From contig NZ_CP108464.1 in assembly GCF_036226405.1 (NCBI RefSeq), positions 434,001 to 498,000 of the forward strand: 64,000 nt of DNA, in the 5' to 3' direction. The first letter of the stretch is position 1. Each line of letters opens with the position of its first letter. Below are positions 1 to 9,009 of the stretch, one piece after another. The position numbers were made by a program, and so were the translations under genes. This stretch comes from Streptomyces sp. NBC_01260 (lineage in GTDB: Bacteria > Actinomycetota > Actinomycetes > Streptomycetales > Streptomycetaceae). The notes beneath the pieces are model-generated. The model did not search any database and was not told the origin of the DNA. It saw nothing but the letters and a program-made list of their open reading frames with translations.

Positions 1-396
1 GCGGTCCTACGGGATCAGCAGCCCGGAACGGGCGCCGGACTCGATTGAGAGAGCGCTCTCCGAACCATGGTCAGTGTTGCGCCGCCGCTCGGGAAGTGTC
101 AAGAGTCGGCGAACAGCGCCCCCGTTCGGGCCGGTTGGCGTTCATACCGCGAGGGCGAGGCGCAGGCCGGCACGCTCACGAGCTCCGGGCGGTGCAGCGG
201 CAGCGGCCTGAGGGCCGGCGCCGGCCTTGATCGCGCGGGGCGCGGGACAGCGGGCCGCGCTCGCGACAGGGTAGCGGCGCGCACCCGGCTCCGCCGCTGA
301 ACAGGCCGTCCCCCGGTCCCCTATCCATACTGGACATCGCGGCATCTCAACGTCCCGGCGTCCCGGCGTCCCCCAACAGATTGCAGGAGCACCCAG
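1..396. other. Left-edge non-coding stretch
   Basis: No convincing gene is visible here. The stretch contains a LacI-type palindrome (listed separately) and the leader of the 6-phosphogluconate dehydrogenase gene. Open frames in this interval lack ribosome binding sites and recognisable motifs. Confidence 0.6.
49..60. promoter_or_regulatory. LacI-type operator-like palindrome
   Basis: GAGAGCGCTCTC is a perfect 12-bp palindrome with a central CG, the form bound by LacI/GalR-family sugar regulators in Streptomyces. It may serve a leftward gene that starts just outside the window. The binding protein is unknown. Confidence 0.4.
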
Positions 397-1836
397 ATGA
401 GCGACACTGCGCAGATCGGCGTCACCGGACTCGCGGTGATGGGCCGCAACCTGGCCCGCAACTTCGCCCGCAACGGCTTCACGGTCGCGGTGCACAACCG
501 TACGACCGCGAAGACCGATGCCCTGGTCAAGGAGTTCGGCGACGAGGGGGCCTTCATCGCCGCTCACACACCGCAGGAGTTCGTCGCGGCGCTGGAGCGG
601 CCCCGCCGCCTCGTCGTCATGGTGAAGGCGGGCGAGCCGACGGACGCGGTGATCCAGGAGTTCGCGCCCCTGCTGGACGAGGGCGATGTCGTCATCGACG
701 GCGGCAACGCCCACTTCGAGGACACCCGGCGCCGGGAGAAGGAACTGCGCGAGCGCGGTATCCATTTCGTCGGCGCCGGCATCTCGGGCGGCGAGGAGGG
801 CGCGCTGAACGGGCCGAGCATCATGCCGGGCGGTTCGGCCGAATCGTACGAATCGCTGGGGCCGATGCTGGAGAAGATCTCCGCGAAGGCCAAGGACGGG
901 GCTCCGTGTGTCACGCATGTCGGCCCCGACGGTGCCGGACATTTCGTGAAGATGACGCACAACGGCATCGAGTACGCGGACATGCAGCTCATCGGCGAGG
1001 CCTACCAGCTGCTCCGCGACGTCGCGGGATACTCCGCCACACAGATCGCGGACATCTTCCGCACCTGGAACACCGGCCGTCTGGACTCCTACCTCATCGA
1101 GATCACCGCGGAGGTGCTCTCCCAGGTCGACGCGGCGACCGGCAAGCCCTTCGTGGACGTGGTGCTCGACCAGGCGGAGCAGAAGGGCACCGGCCGCTGG
1201 ACCGTGCAGATCGCTCTCGACCTGGGCGTTCCCGTCTCCGGCATCGCCGAGGCCGTCTTCGCCCGCTCCGTCTCCGGCCACGCCGCGCTCCGCGAAGCCT
1301 CACGCCACCTCGTCGGACCGACCGCCCGCACGCTCGGCGCGGACGAGGCGGCAGCATTCGCCGACCAGGTCGAGCAGGCGCTGTACGCGTCGAAGATCGT
1401 CTCCTACACCCAGGGCTTCCACGAGATTGCGGCCGGCAGCGAAAAGTACGACTGGAACATCGACCTCGGCAAGGTCGCCGCGATCTGGCGCGGCGGTTGC
1501 ATCATCCGGGCCGCGTTCCTCGACAGGATCACCAGCGCCTACGAAGCCCGGGCTCAGCTGCCGAGCCTCCTGGCCGACAAGAGCTTCGCCGAAGAGATCG
1601 CCGCCGCACAGGACGACTGGCGCGCCGTCGCAGCCACCGCCATCACCCAGGGCGTTCCGACTCCCGCCTTCACGTCCACGCTCGCCTACTACGACTCCCT
1701 GCGCGCCGAACGCCTCCCGGCCGCTCTCACTCAGGGCCAGCGCGACTACTTCGGCGCACACACCTACCGCCGCGTCGACCGCGACGGCGTCTTCCACACC
1801 CTCTGGGGTGGCGACAAGACCGAAGTCGAAAGCTGA
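397..1836 (+). CDS. gnd: 6-phosphogluconate dehydrogenase (NADP+, decarboxylating)
   Basis: Cytosolic enzyme of the oxidative pentose phosphate pathway. It converts 6-phosphogluconate to ribulose 5-phosphate and CO2 with reduction of NADP+. The 479-residue length fits the long-chain form. The N-terminal dinucleotide site GLAVMG lies near residue 11, the substrate signature GISGGEEGA begins at about residue 128, and the catalytic region HFVKMTHNGIE places the conserved Lys at 185, Asn at 189 and Glu at 192. The ATG at 397 follows an AGGAG about 8 bases upstream. It stands alone here, with its pathway partner glucose-6-phosphate dehydrogenase 27 kb to the right. Family assignment is very secure. 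Confidence 0.96.
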   Translation: MSDTAQIGVTGLAVMGRNLARNFARNGFTVAVHNRTTAKTDALVKEFGDEGAFIAAHTPQEFVAALERPRRLVVMVKAGEPTDAVIQEFAPLLDEGDVVIDGGNAHFEDTRRREKELRERGIHFVGAGISGGEEGALNGPSIMPGGSAESYESLGPMLEKISAKAKDGAPCVTHVGPDGAGHFVKMTHNGIEYADMQLIGEAYQLLRDVAGYSATQIADIFRTWNTGRLDSYLIEITAEVLSQVDAATGKPFVDVVLDQAEQKGTGRWTVQIALDLGVPVSGIAEAVFARSVSGHAALREASRHLVGPTARTLGADEAAAFADQVEQALYASKIVSYTQGFHEIAAGSEKYDWNIDLGKVAAIWRGGCIIRAAFLDRITSAYEARAQLPSLLADKSFAEEIAAAQDDWRAVAATAITQGVPTPAFTSTLAYYDSLRAERLPAALTQGQRDYFGAHTYRRVDRDGVFHTLWGGDKTEVES

Positions 1837-1841
1837 CCGGC

Positions 1842-2234
1842 TCAGTTGCCGGCTTGTGAAGCGCCCAAGGACCGGGCGAAGTCAGTCTTCCAGTGAACTC
1901 CGTCGGGGCGCTCCCGGAACAAGCCATCACCGAAGTCGACGAACGGCAGTTCGGGAAGGCCGAGCACCGGGGCGATCCACCGGTTGGCATCGGCCATCCA
2001 GGTGGTGGCCCAGCACAGCTCGTAGTCGAGTCGGAGCAGGTCTCGTCCGTGCTCCGGGCTGAGCCAGACCCGCAGGGGCCGCCGACGGAGCAAGCGTTCG
2101 CTGTTTTCCTCCGGCGCCCCGCCTCCACGGGGACCCCTGAGCGTGGTGTAGCCCTCGGGACGCCTCTCACGCTTCGCCGCATATGGGTTGAGGGGACCGT
2201 CCACGTCGAGGAACAGCAGCGGTCGGCCCGGCAT
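1842..2234 (-). pseudogene. Truncated HAD-like hypothetical protein
   Basis: The start MPGRPLLFLDVDGPLNPY has the HAD motif I form DxDGxLNP, and a later stretch, LCWATTWMADANRWIAPVLG, matches a common actinobacterial small HAD family. Those relatives are usually about 40-60 residues longer and continue after the HWKT segment. Here the reading frame ends with unrelated residues after HWKTDFARSLGAS. The ATG at 2234 is preferred over upstream starts because the conserved domain begins there. Its 3' end nearly abuts the convergent gnd gene. It is probably a 3'-deleted remnant, although a short functional variant cannot be excluded. Confidence 0.6.
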
Positions 2235-2379
2235 CGATCCGCACGGTCCGTGCCGCAGAAGAACCGTGTCGGGGCACGTGCCGGAAATTCCGGCCGGAGG
2301 AACTGTTATCCGAGCCGCCTGCGGCGGTCTCCCAGTCATCGGGCATCATCAGCGGCCTACAGGACAGGGATCTACTTAC

Positions 2380-4029
2380 ATGAGCACTCAGCACACGGTG
2401 GACCCGGTGCCACTGGTGATCGCCGCGCGCAACGGGGACGCGGGGGCGCAGGACGCACTGGCGAGTGCGTACCTTCCGCTCGTCTACAACATCGTGGGCC
2501 GGGCGCTGAACGGTTCGGCGGACGTGGACGACGTGGTGCAGGACACCATGCTCCGTGCGCTGGACGGCCTCGGCGGTCTGCGGACCCCGGAGAGTTTCCG
2601 CTCCTGGCTGGTGGCGATCGCGATGAACCAGGTCCGCGCGCACTGGCGGGACCGCAATATCGCGCCCGGCACGTTGGAGGAGGCCGGGGAGATCGCCGAT
2701 CCCGGGGCCGACTTCGTCGATCTGACGATGATGCGCCTGCAGCTGTCCGGACAGCGTCAGGAGACGGCGCGCGCGACGCGGTGGCTGGAGCCGGACGACC
2801 GGGGTCTGCTGTCGCTGTGGTGGCTGGAGTGCGCGGGGGAGCTCACCCGGGCCGAGGTCGCCGAGGCACTGGAGCTCTCGCCGCAGTACGCGGCGGTCCG
2901 GGTGCAGCGGATGAAGGCGCAACTGGAGACGGCTCGCGTCGTCGTGCGGGCACTCGGCGCGCAGCCGCCGTGCGAGGAACTCCGCGGCGTCCTCACCGCA
3001 TGGGACGGCCGCCCCTCGGCGTTGTGGCGCAAGCGCATAGCCCGGCACGCCCGTGACTGCCTCCGGTGTGCCGGACTGTGGAGCGGCCTGATGCCCGCCG
3101 AGGGCCTGCTGGCGGGGCTGGCGCTGATCCCCGTGCCTGCGGCGCTCCTCGTACTGTGGCCCGCCCGGGACGGGATGGCACCCGTCGCGGTCGCACACGC
3201 GCTCGACGCGGCGGCGGGCGACGGCGGGATGGCCACCCGGCCCGGTCGGCACCGTTCCCCGGGCGGGCGGAACGCGGACGGCCGAGCCACCTCCCGCGCC
3301 GCCGCGCGCCGACGCCGGCGGTTCCAGCGCCGGGCGGTCGGCGGCGCGGTGGTGGCGGCGTGCATGGCCGGTGGGGGCCTGTGGTACGTGTCCCTCGGGC
3401 CCGGAACCGGAGCCGAGGGCGACAGCGCGTCGCGCACGTCGGCGGCGCCCATCGCCGATCTCGCGGCGCCCGAAACCCCGGCCACCACCTCATCGCCTCC
3501 CGCGGCGTCCGCGTCGCCCTCGCCGTCCGCGAAGAAGAGCGCCTCCCCGGCCCCGAGCCGGAAACCGCAGAAGAGCGTCACCCCGGCGCCGAAGAAGACG
3601 GCCGTACCGCGTGCGTCGAGCACCCCGGCCCCGCAACCCGCACCTGTGGGGAACACGGCCCAGGTCGTCGCTCTGGCCAACAAGGAGCGGGCGGCAGCCG
3701 GATGCGGGCCGCTCAAGGAGGACGCGCAGCTCACGGACGCGGCGCAGCGCCACTCCGACGACATGTCGGCCCGTGACTTCTTCGAGCACACCAACCCCGA
3801 CGGCGCCGACCCCGGACGGCGCATCACCGACGCCGGGTACCGATGGTCGACGTACGGCGAGAACATAGCCCGGGGGCAGCAGACCCCCGAATCGGTGATG
3901 GAGTCCTGGATGAACAGCCCGGGCCACCGCGCCAACATCCTCAACTGCTCCTTCAAGGACCTCGGCATCGGCATCCACAAGGGTCCCGGCGGACCGTGGT
4001 GGACGCAGGACTTCGGCGCGAAGCAGTGA
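2380..4029 (+). CDS. ECF sigma factor fused to zinc finger, membrane segments and CAP domain
   Basis: A 549-residue multidomain protein. Residues about 10-195 carry ECF sigma region 2 (DVDDVVQDTMLRAL) and region 4 helix-turn-helix features (TRAEVAEALELSPQYAAVRVQRMK). An anti-sigma-like zinc motif HxxxCxxC follows at residues 223-230. Hydrophobic segments lie near 240-258 and 317-340, then a Pro/Ser/Ala/Lys-rich linker. A CAP/SCP (allergen V5-like) domain spans about 425-548 (VVALANKERAAAGC, SPGHRANILNC). The topology implies a cytosolic sigma domain tethered to the membrane with an extracytoplasmic CAP domain. ECF groups with zinc finger and membrane extensions are known; the CAP domain at the end is the notable part. 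The ATG at 2380 follows AGGACAGGGA. Confidence 0.82.
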   Translation: MSTQHTVDPVPLVIAARNGDAGAQDALASAYLPLVYNIVGRALNGSADVDDVVQDTMLRALDGLGGLRTPESFRSWLVAIAMNQVRAHWRDRNIAPGTLEEAGEIADPGADFVDLTMMRLQLSGQRQETARATRWLEPDDRGLLSLWWLECAGELTRAEVAEALELSPQYAAVRVQRMKAQLETARVVVRALGAQPPCEELRGVLTAWDGRPSALWRKRIARHARDCLRCAGLWSGLMPAEGLLAGLALIPVPAALLVLWPARDGMAPVAVAHALDAAAGDGGMATRPGRHRSPGGRNADGRATSRAAARRRRRFQRRAVGGAVVAACMAGGGLWYVSLGPGTGAEGDSASRTSAAPIADLAAPETPATTSSPPAASASPSPSAKKSASPAPSRKPQKSVTPAPKKTAVPRASSTPAPQPAPVGNTAQVVALANKERAAAGCGPLKEDAQLTDAAQRHSDDMSARDFFEHTNPDGADPGRRITDAGYRWSTYGENIARGQQTPESVMESWMNSPGHRANILNCSFKDLGIGIHKGPGGPWWTQDFGAKQ

Positions 4030-4156
4030 GCCCGGCCGGCATACCGGCCTGACCCCAACACCCCACCCGCATCAACAGGCTCGGCCTTCCACCGGAACGG
4101 AAGGAACAGGCCCACGAGGCAGGCGCTCACCCGTCGGGTCAGGGAAGCGGGCCCGG

Positions 4157-4303
4157 CATTGGGTCGAGTGCGGCGCCAACCGGCTGAAGCGCAACCGGGC
4201 GGTGGCCACCAGATTCGGCCATCTCGCCGTTCACTTCGCGGCGACCGTCCGCGTCGCGGCGATCAACGAGTGGCAGCGACCGGCTGAAGGCGTCGGCTCC
4301 TGA
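4157..4303 (+). pseudogene. IS5-family transposase C-terminal scar
   Basis: A 49-codon frame reads HWVECGANRLKRNRAVATRF and then GHLAVHFAATVRVAAINEW before its stop. This is the typical C-terminal end of IS5-type DDE transposases, which contains the final catalytic Glu region. No N-terminal part, terminal repeat or start codon is present, so it is a relic. The rest of the 4030-4592 interval holds nothing else recognised. Confidence 0.7.
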
Positions 4304-4592
4304 TGCCGTGCTGATGGTGGTCGGGTCCGCAGGGTGAAGGGCAGTCAGGGATGCCGGGGCGGCACGCTACCGCGCCGACAGCGTGGAACCCGGCGCCGAC
4401 GTGGGGCGGGCAGCGAGACCGTGAAGTCGTGCCGCCCGGCGGGATCCCGCGGGAGATACTGAGCGCGAAGAACGCGTCCGGCAGGACTTCTTCAGGTCAC
4501 AGACAGACCAACCGGCGGGTCGACCGCGACGGCTCCTCCACATCCTCCGGGGCGGGGACCGGTCGGCAGCCGACGCGGGCTGGCCCGACGGC

Positions 4593-5288
4593 TCAGGCGA
4601 GTTTCTTGAGCAGCTCGCCCGCGAGCGGGGCGGCGGAGGCCGGGTTCTGGCCGGTGACCAGATTGCGGTCGACGACCACGTACGGGGCCCACGGCTCGCC
4701 CTCCTGGAAGTCGGTGCCGATCTCCACAAGGCGGTCCTGGAGCAGCCACTTGGCCTTGTCGGCGAAGCCGGCCTGGCTCTCCTCCGTGTTGGTGAAGCCG
4801 GTGAGCCGGTAGCCGGCGAAGGCGTTGGTGCCGTCGTCCTTCGTGGCCGCCAGCAGGGCGGCCGGGGCGTGGCAGACGATGCCGAGGGGCAGGCCCGACT
4901 CCAGGGCCCGGGTGAGCAGCCTCCCGGAGTCGGCGTTCACCGCCAGGTCCTCCATCGGGCCGTGGCCGCCGGGGTAGAACACCGCCGCGTAGTCCGCCAG
5001 GGCAACGTCCGCCAGCTTCAGCGGTTGCTGGAGTTCGGTCATCGAGGCGAGGACGTTCGCCACCCGGTCGGCGTTCTCCTGACCGTCGTTGAACTCCGGC
5101 GCCAGGCTCCCCCGGTCCACGGTCGGCACCACGCCGCCGGGGGTGGCGACGACGATCTCGTACCCGGCGGCCTTGAACCTCTCGTACGGCGCGACGGCCT
5201 CCTCCGCCCAGAAGCCGGTCGGGTGCACGGTCCCGTCGGCGAGGGTCCAGTGGTCGGAGCCGGTCATCACGAAAAGGATCTTTGCCAT
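4593..5288 (-). CDS. DJ-1/PfpI-family protein (Hsp31/glyoxalase III-like)
   Basis: A 231-residue class I glutamine-amidotransferase-like protein. The nucleophile elbow is GIVCHAPAALL, with the Cys followed by His, and an upstream acidic/GGHG region (VFYPGGHGPMED) fits the Hsp31/HchA-type DJ-1 clan. Such proteins act as glyoxalases, deglycases or chaperones on methylglyoxal-modified molecules; the exact activity cannot be told from sequence. The ATG at 5288 begins MAKILFVMTGS, the expected first beta strand. A MerR-like fragment lies upstream on the same strand and may be the remains of its regulator. Confidence 0.85.
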   Translation of the reverse strand: MAKILFVMTGSDHWTLADGTVHPTGFWAEEAVAPYERFKAAGYEIVVATPGGVVPTVDRGSLAPEFNDGQENADRVANVLASMTELQQPLKLADVALADYAAVFYPGGHGPMEDLAVNADSGRLLTRALESGLPLGIVCHAPAALLAATKDDGTNAFAGYRLTGFTNTEESQAGFADKAKWLLQDRLVEIGTDFQEGEPWAPYVVVDRNLVTGQNPASAAPLAGELLKKLA

Positions 5289-5525
5289 GTCACATCTTCC
5301 GCAGGGCCCTGGCGTCATCCGCCCGGGACGCTTTCGCGCGATGTCGCCCCGGATCCGGCCGGAGGGGCATCGCGCCTACGAGCCCGACCGTACGGCTGTG
5401 CACCCGCCCGGGCCCGGCAGGGGCGCCGCGGTGAGGTGCAGGAAAGCCAATGGGATGACGTGAGTGAAGCAGACGGCGGGCGTCCCCCGGCCCGCCGGAG
5501 CGACCGCCACCCGCACTCGGCCGGA

Positions 5526-5900
5526 TCAGGCCGGGGTGCGGGCCCGAAGAGCGCGGCCGGACCAGTCCAGGGCGGAGGCTGACGGAGCCGGGACCGGCCG
5601 GCCGTTGATCACGGCGAGCAATTGGCGGTAGCGCTCCCTGCGGGGGTCCTTCGCGCTGTCGACACGGGCCGGCAGCCGCTGGCGGAGGCCATCATCATCC
5701 GCACCGCCGGAGAGGCGCGCGCAGTGTGCCGTCACCCGGAGCTGCACCGCGAGCGCCTCGGCGTGCGCGGCCGCGACCTCGGGCAGCGGGGTCTTGCGTT
5801 CCACCACTTCGCGGAACGCGGACAGCCCGGTTCCGAGCTCACGCAGTGTCCGCACGCGTTGGAGCCTGGCCACGGCCTCGGGGCCTCAGCGGCGGAATCC
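5526..5900 (-). pseudogene. MerR-family regulator, N-terminally deleted
   Basis: The readable part starts GPEAVARLQRVRTLRELG and ends with ERYRQLLAVINGRPVPAPS. This corresponds to the end of the MerR winged-helix domain plus the effector helices common in Streptomyces MerR proteins. The first helix-turn-helix (the MxIGELA-type start) is missing, and an in-frame stop lies immediately before GPEAV. A GTG at 5873 could start a 115-residue product lacking the DNA-binding helix. It is most likely a decayed gene. Confidence 0.6.
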
Positions 5901-6059
5901 CGGACTCGACGGCGTCGGCGGTGCCCAGGGCCGTACGAGGGCGGCCGGTACGGTGGGCATCGCGCCGCCGCAACCGTCGCATCGCCCGGCACGGCGGAGC
6001 CACGGCGCTTCCCTTCCGGGGGCCGGCTGCCCGGAAGGTCCAAGGGCATCGGAGGCTTT

Positions 6060-6815
6060 GTGGCAATCGACATCAGCGAACCGTTCGGCCAGAACTGGAC
6101 GCACGCGGCGCAGTTCGGCATCGCATTCGGTCTCTCCTGTGCGATCGGGATCGAACGCGAGATCCGCCAGAAGGCGGCCGGCCTGCGCACGTACACGATC
6201 GTCGGGCTCGGGGCCGCCCTCTTCACCCTGGTCAGCAAGTTCGGCTTCTCGGACGTGCTGGTCACCGGGCAGGTCGAGCTGGACCCGTCCCGGGTGGCGG
6301 CGCAGATCGTCTCCGGCCTCGGGTTCATCGGCGGTGGCGTCATCTTCGTCCACCGCGGTTCGGTCAAGGGGCTGACCACGGCCGCGTCGATCTGGCTGAC
6401 CGCAGCGGTCGGCTGCGCGGCCGGAGCGGGTCTGCCCGTCCTGGCCACGCTCGCCACTCTCGCCTACTTCCTGGTGTCGTACGGCGTCCGCCCGCTGGCC
6501 CACCGGCTCCCGGCGCTGCGCAACGCCTCGATCGGCTACCGGATCACCTACACCGAGGGCGTGGGCGCGCTGCGGGAGCTGGTCAGACACTGCACGGAGG
6601 CCGGGTTCGCGATCTCCGAGCTGACCACCCTCGCCGACGACGGCGAGGGGATGTTCCGGCGCCGTCGCCGGTCGGAGACCGTGCCCCCGCCCGAGCGGAC
6701 CGTCGAGATCGCGCTCAACGTGCTGGGCAGGGGCGATCCGGACGCGCTGATGGCCCGGCTGTCGAGCACCACGGGGGTGCTGGCGTGCAGCCGGAGTGAT
6801 CTCGCGGACGAGTGA
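6060..6815 (+). CDS. MgtC/SapB-family membrane protein
   Basis: A 251-residue protein starting at GTG 6060 with GGAGG five bases upstream. The N-terminal half has the MgtC signature: GLSCAIGIEREIRQKAAGLR, then RVAAQIVSGLGFIGGGVIF and GLTTAASIWLTAAVG, forming four to five membrane helices. The C-terminal roughly 90 residues form a soluble ACT-like domain. MgtC proteins support magnesium homeostasis and modulate ATP synthase or membrane potential in some bacteria; they are not themselves proven transporters. It stands alone, ahead of the DyP/encapsulin operon. Confidence 0.9.
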   Translation: MAIDISEPFGQNWTHAAQFGIAFGLSCAIGIEREIRQKAAGLRTYTIVGLGAALFTLVSKFGFSDVLVTGQVELDPSRVAAQIVSGLGFIGGGVIFVHRGSVKGLTTAASIWLTAAVGCAAGAGLPVLATLATLAYFLVSYGVRPLAHRLPALRNASIGYRITYTEGVGALRELVRHCTEAGFAISELTTLADDGEGMFRRRRRSETVPPPERTVEIALNVLGRGDPDALMARLSSTTGVLACSRSDLADE

Positions 6816-7007
6816 GTGCAGCACCCTGCGGGTGGGCCGGGCATCGCCGGCAGCGTGGGCGCAGGACCGGGTAGGCGTCGCCCGGTCGGATGCCCCGGGG
6901 TGCGGCAGCCCTCCGGGTGTGGGTAAGTGGCAGCGGGCCCGCTGCTCCGACGTACGCGGGTTCCGCCGTGCCGCCTTGTCGCCCAAGCCACTTCATGGAG
7001 CCGCCGC

Positions 7008-8078
7008 ATGCCCGAGAGCACCGAGGAAGTGGCCGCGGCGCAGCCCGTCGTCGCGCCGCTGACCAGCGCGGCCCTGATCCTGGTCGCCACGATCGAGCCC
7101 GGTGGTGAGCCCGCTGTGCGTGAGGTGCTGCCGGATCTGGCGGCCATCGCCCGCTCCATCGGGTTCCGCTTTCCCGGCACCGGTCTGGTCTGCGTGACCG
7201 GGTTCGGTTCCGATGCCTGGAGCCGGCTGTTCGCGGGTCCGCGGCCTGCCTCGCTCCATCCCTTCCAGGAACTGCACGGGGCCCGCCACCATGCCCCCGC
7301 CACCCCGGGCGATCTGCTGTTCCACATCCGGGCCGAGCGGATGGACGTGTGCTACGAGTGGGCCTCCCAGCTGCTCGACCGGCTCGGCGGTGCGGTGAAG
7401 GTCGTCGACGAGACGCACGGGTTCCGCTACTTCGACCACCGGGATCTGCTGGGCTTCGTCGACGGCACCGAGAACCCCGTGGGTGAGGACGCGCGGTCGG
7501 CGGCGCTGGTCGGTCCCGAGGACCCGGATTTCGCGGGCGGCAGCTACGTCGTGGTGCAGAAGTACCTGCACGATCTGGCGTCGTGGAACACGTTGAGCAC
7601 CGAGGAGCAGGAGCGGGTGATCGGGCGGACGAAGTTCACGGACATCGAGTTCGCCGACGACGTGAAGCCCGCCGACTCCCATGTCGCGCTGAACACCATC
7701 ACGGACCCGGACGGCACGGAGCGCGACATCCTGCGTGCGAACATGCCGTTCGGCAGCTTCGCGCAGGGCGAGTTCGGTACGTACTTCATCGGATACGCGG
7801 CCGATCCCGGCGTCACCGAGGAGATGCTCCGCAACATGTTCCTCGGCAGCCCTCCCGGCACCCACGACCGCATCCTCGACTTCTCGACCGCGGTCACCGG
7901 CACGCTCTTCCACGCCCCGAGCGCCGACTTCCTCGACGCCCCGCCGCCGTCACCCGCATCCGCCGGGGCCGGGACACTGCCGGAACCGGCGCCCGCGCCG
8001 ACGGCGCAGGCCCTGATCCCGGCGGATGCCCGTGACGGTTCGCTGCACATCGGCAGCCTGCAAGAAAGCGCCCAGTGA
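7008..8078 (+). CDS. DyP-type heme peroxidase, encapsulin cargo
   Basis: A 356-residue dye-decolourising peroxidase. The GFVDGTENP motif carries the distal Asp at 152, and the proximal heme ligand is His225 in DSHVALN. After an Ala/Pro-rich linker (about residues 310-340) the C-terminus carries DGSLHIGSLQ at 343-352, a close match to the encapsulin cargo-loading peptide. The next gene encodes the shell and overlaps the stop codon by one base, so peroxidase and compartment are co-translated. The ATG at 7008 gives the usual DyP N-terminus. It should act inside the nanocompartment on peroxide and phenolic substrates. Confidence 0.95.
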   Translation: MPESTEEVAAAQPVVAPLTSAALILVATIEPGGEPAVREVLPDLAAIARSIGFRFPGTGLVCVTGFGSDAWSRLFAGPRPASLHPFQELHGARHHAPATPGDLLFHIRAERMDVCYEWASQLLDRLGGAVKVVDETHGFRYFDHRDLLGFVDGTENPVGEDARSAALVGPEDPDFAGGSYVVVQKYLHDLASWNTLSTEEQERVIGRTKFTDIEFADDVKPADSHVALNTITDPDGTERDILRANMPFGSFAQGEFGTYFIGYAADPGVTEEMLRNMFLGSPPGTHDRILDFSTAVTGTLFHAPSADFLDAPPPSPASAGAGTLPEPAPAPTAQALIPADARDGSLHIGSLQESAQ

Positions 8079-8875
8079 TGAACAACCTCCACCGCGCACT
8101 CGCCCCTGTCACCCAAGCCGCCTGGGACCAGATCGAAGAGGAGGCCCGGCGCACCTTCAGCCGTCATCTGGCGGGCCGCCGTGTCGTCGACGTCCGAGGG
8201 CCCGAGGGCCCGCAGCTGGCGGCCATCGGCGACGGCCACCTGCGGGAGATCGATCCGCCCACCCCCGACGTCCTGGCCCGCGCCCGCACATCGGTGCCGG
8301 TCATCGAGTGGCGGGTGCCGTTCACGGTGACCCGGGCGGCGCTGGACGACGTCGAGCGCGGCTCCGACGACAGTGACTGGCAGCCCGTCAAGGACGCCGC
8401 CCGGACCTGCGCGTTCGCCGAGGACATGGCACTCATCGACGGGTACGCGGCGGCCGGGATCACCGGTCTGCGGGACGGTTCCTCGCACACCGCGCTGCCG
8501 CTTCCGGCGGATGCCCGGGACTATCCGGCCACGGTCAGCCAGGCGCTGACCCAGCTGCGGCTGGCCGGTGTCGACGGACCGTACCGGCTGCTGCTGGGCG
8601 CGGACGCGTTCACGGAGGCGACCGAGACGTCCGACCACGGATACCCGGTCTCCACCCATCTGGCCCGGCTGCTGGACGACCCGATCCTCTGGGCGCCCGC
8701 GGTGGCGGGCGGGGTGCTGCTGTCCACCCGCGGCGGCGACTTCGAACTGTGTCTCGGCGAGGATCTGTCGATCGGCTATCAGGAGCACGACGCGACGACC
8801 GTCACTCTGTACTTCCACCAGTCCTTCACTTTCCGGATGCTGACGCCGGAGGCCGTGGTCCCGATCATCGCCTGA
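8078..8875 (+). CDS. Family 1 encapsulin shell protein
   Basis: A 265-residue HK97-fold shell protein, the usual length for family 1 encapsulins. The start MNNLHRALAPVTQAAWDQIE and the end TFRMLTPEAVVPIIA are diagnostic. The ATG at 8078 shares its A with the TGA of the DyP gene; a GTG at 8075 is an alternative one codon earlier. The product self-assembles into an icosahedral compartment that packages the upstream peroxidase. A long hairpin follows the gene. Confidence 0.95.
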   Translation: MNNLHRALAPVTQAAWDQIEEEARRTFSRHLAGRRVVDVRGPEGPQLAAIGDGHLREIDPPTPDVLARARTSVPVIEWRVPFTVTRAALDDVERGSDDSDWQPVKDAARTCAFAEDMALIDGYAAAGITGLRDGSSHTALPLPADARDYPATVSQALTQLRLAGVDGPYRLLLGADAFTEATETSDHGYPVSTHLARLLDDPILWAPAVAGGVLLSTRGGDFELCLGEDLSIGYQEHDATTVTLYFHQSFTFRMLTPEAVVPIIA

Positions 8876-8952
8876 ATTCGACGCCTCATCCCGGCGCCTC
8901 GTTCCGGCGCCTCGTTCCGGTGCAACAGACCGTACGGCCGCGTCGTCGCCCG

Positions 8953-8998
8953 ATACGAGCGGCAGTCCCTCGGCCGGCCGGGAGACTGCCGCTCGTAT
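8953..8998 (+). terminator. Long hairpin between encapsulin and PucR gene
   Basis: Perfect 15-bp arms (8953-8967 and 8984-8998) enclose a 16-base GC-rich loop. There is no T tract. It may terminate the encapsulin operon, or form a structured leader, because it ends only 11 bases before the PucR start. Confidence 0.5.
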
Positions 8999-9009
8999 GC
9001 TCGGCTCCC

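Noticed and set aside
8876..8930. Short direct repeats CGGCGCCTCGTTC after the encapsulin gene
   Set aside because: Only two to three imperfect copies without spacers; not a CRISPR or integration site.
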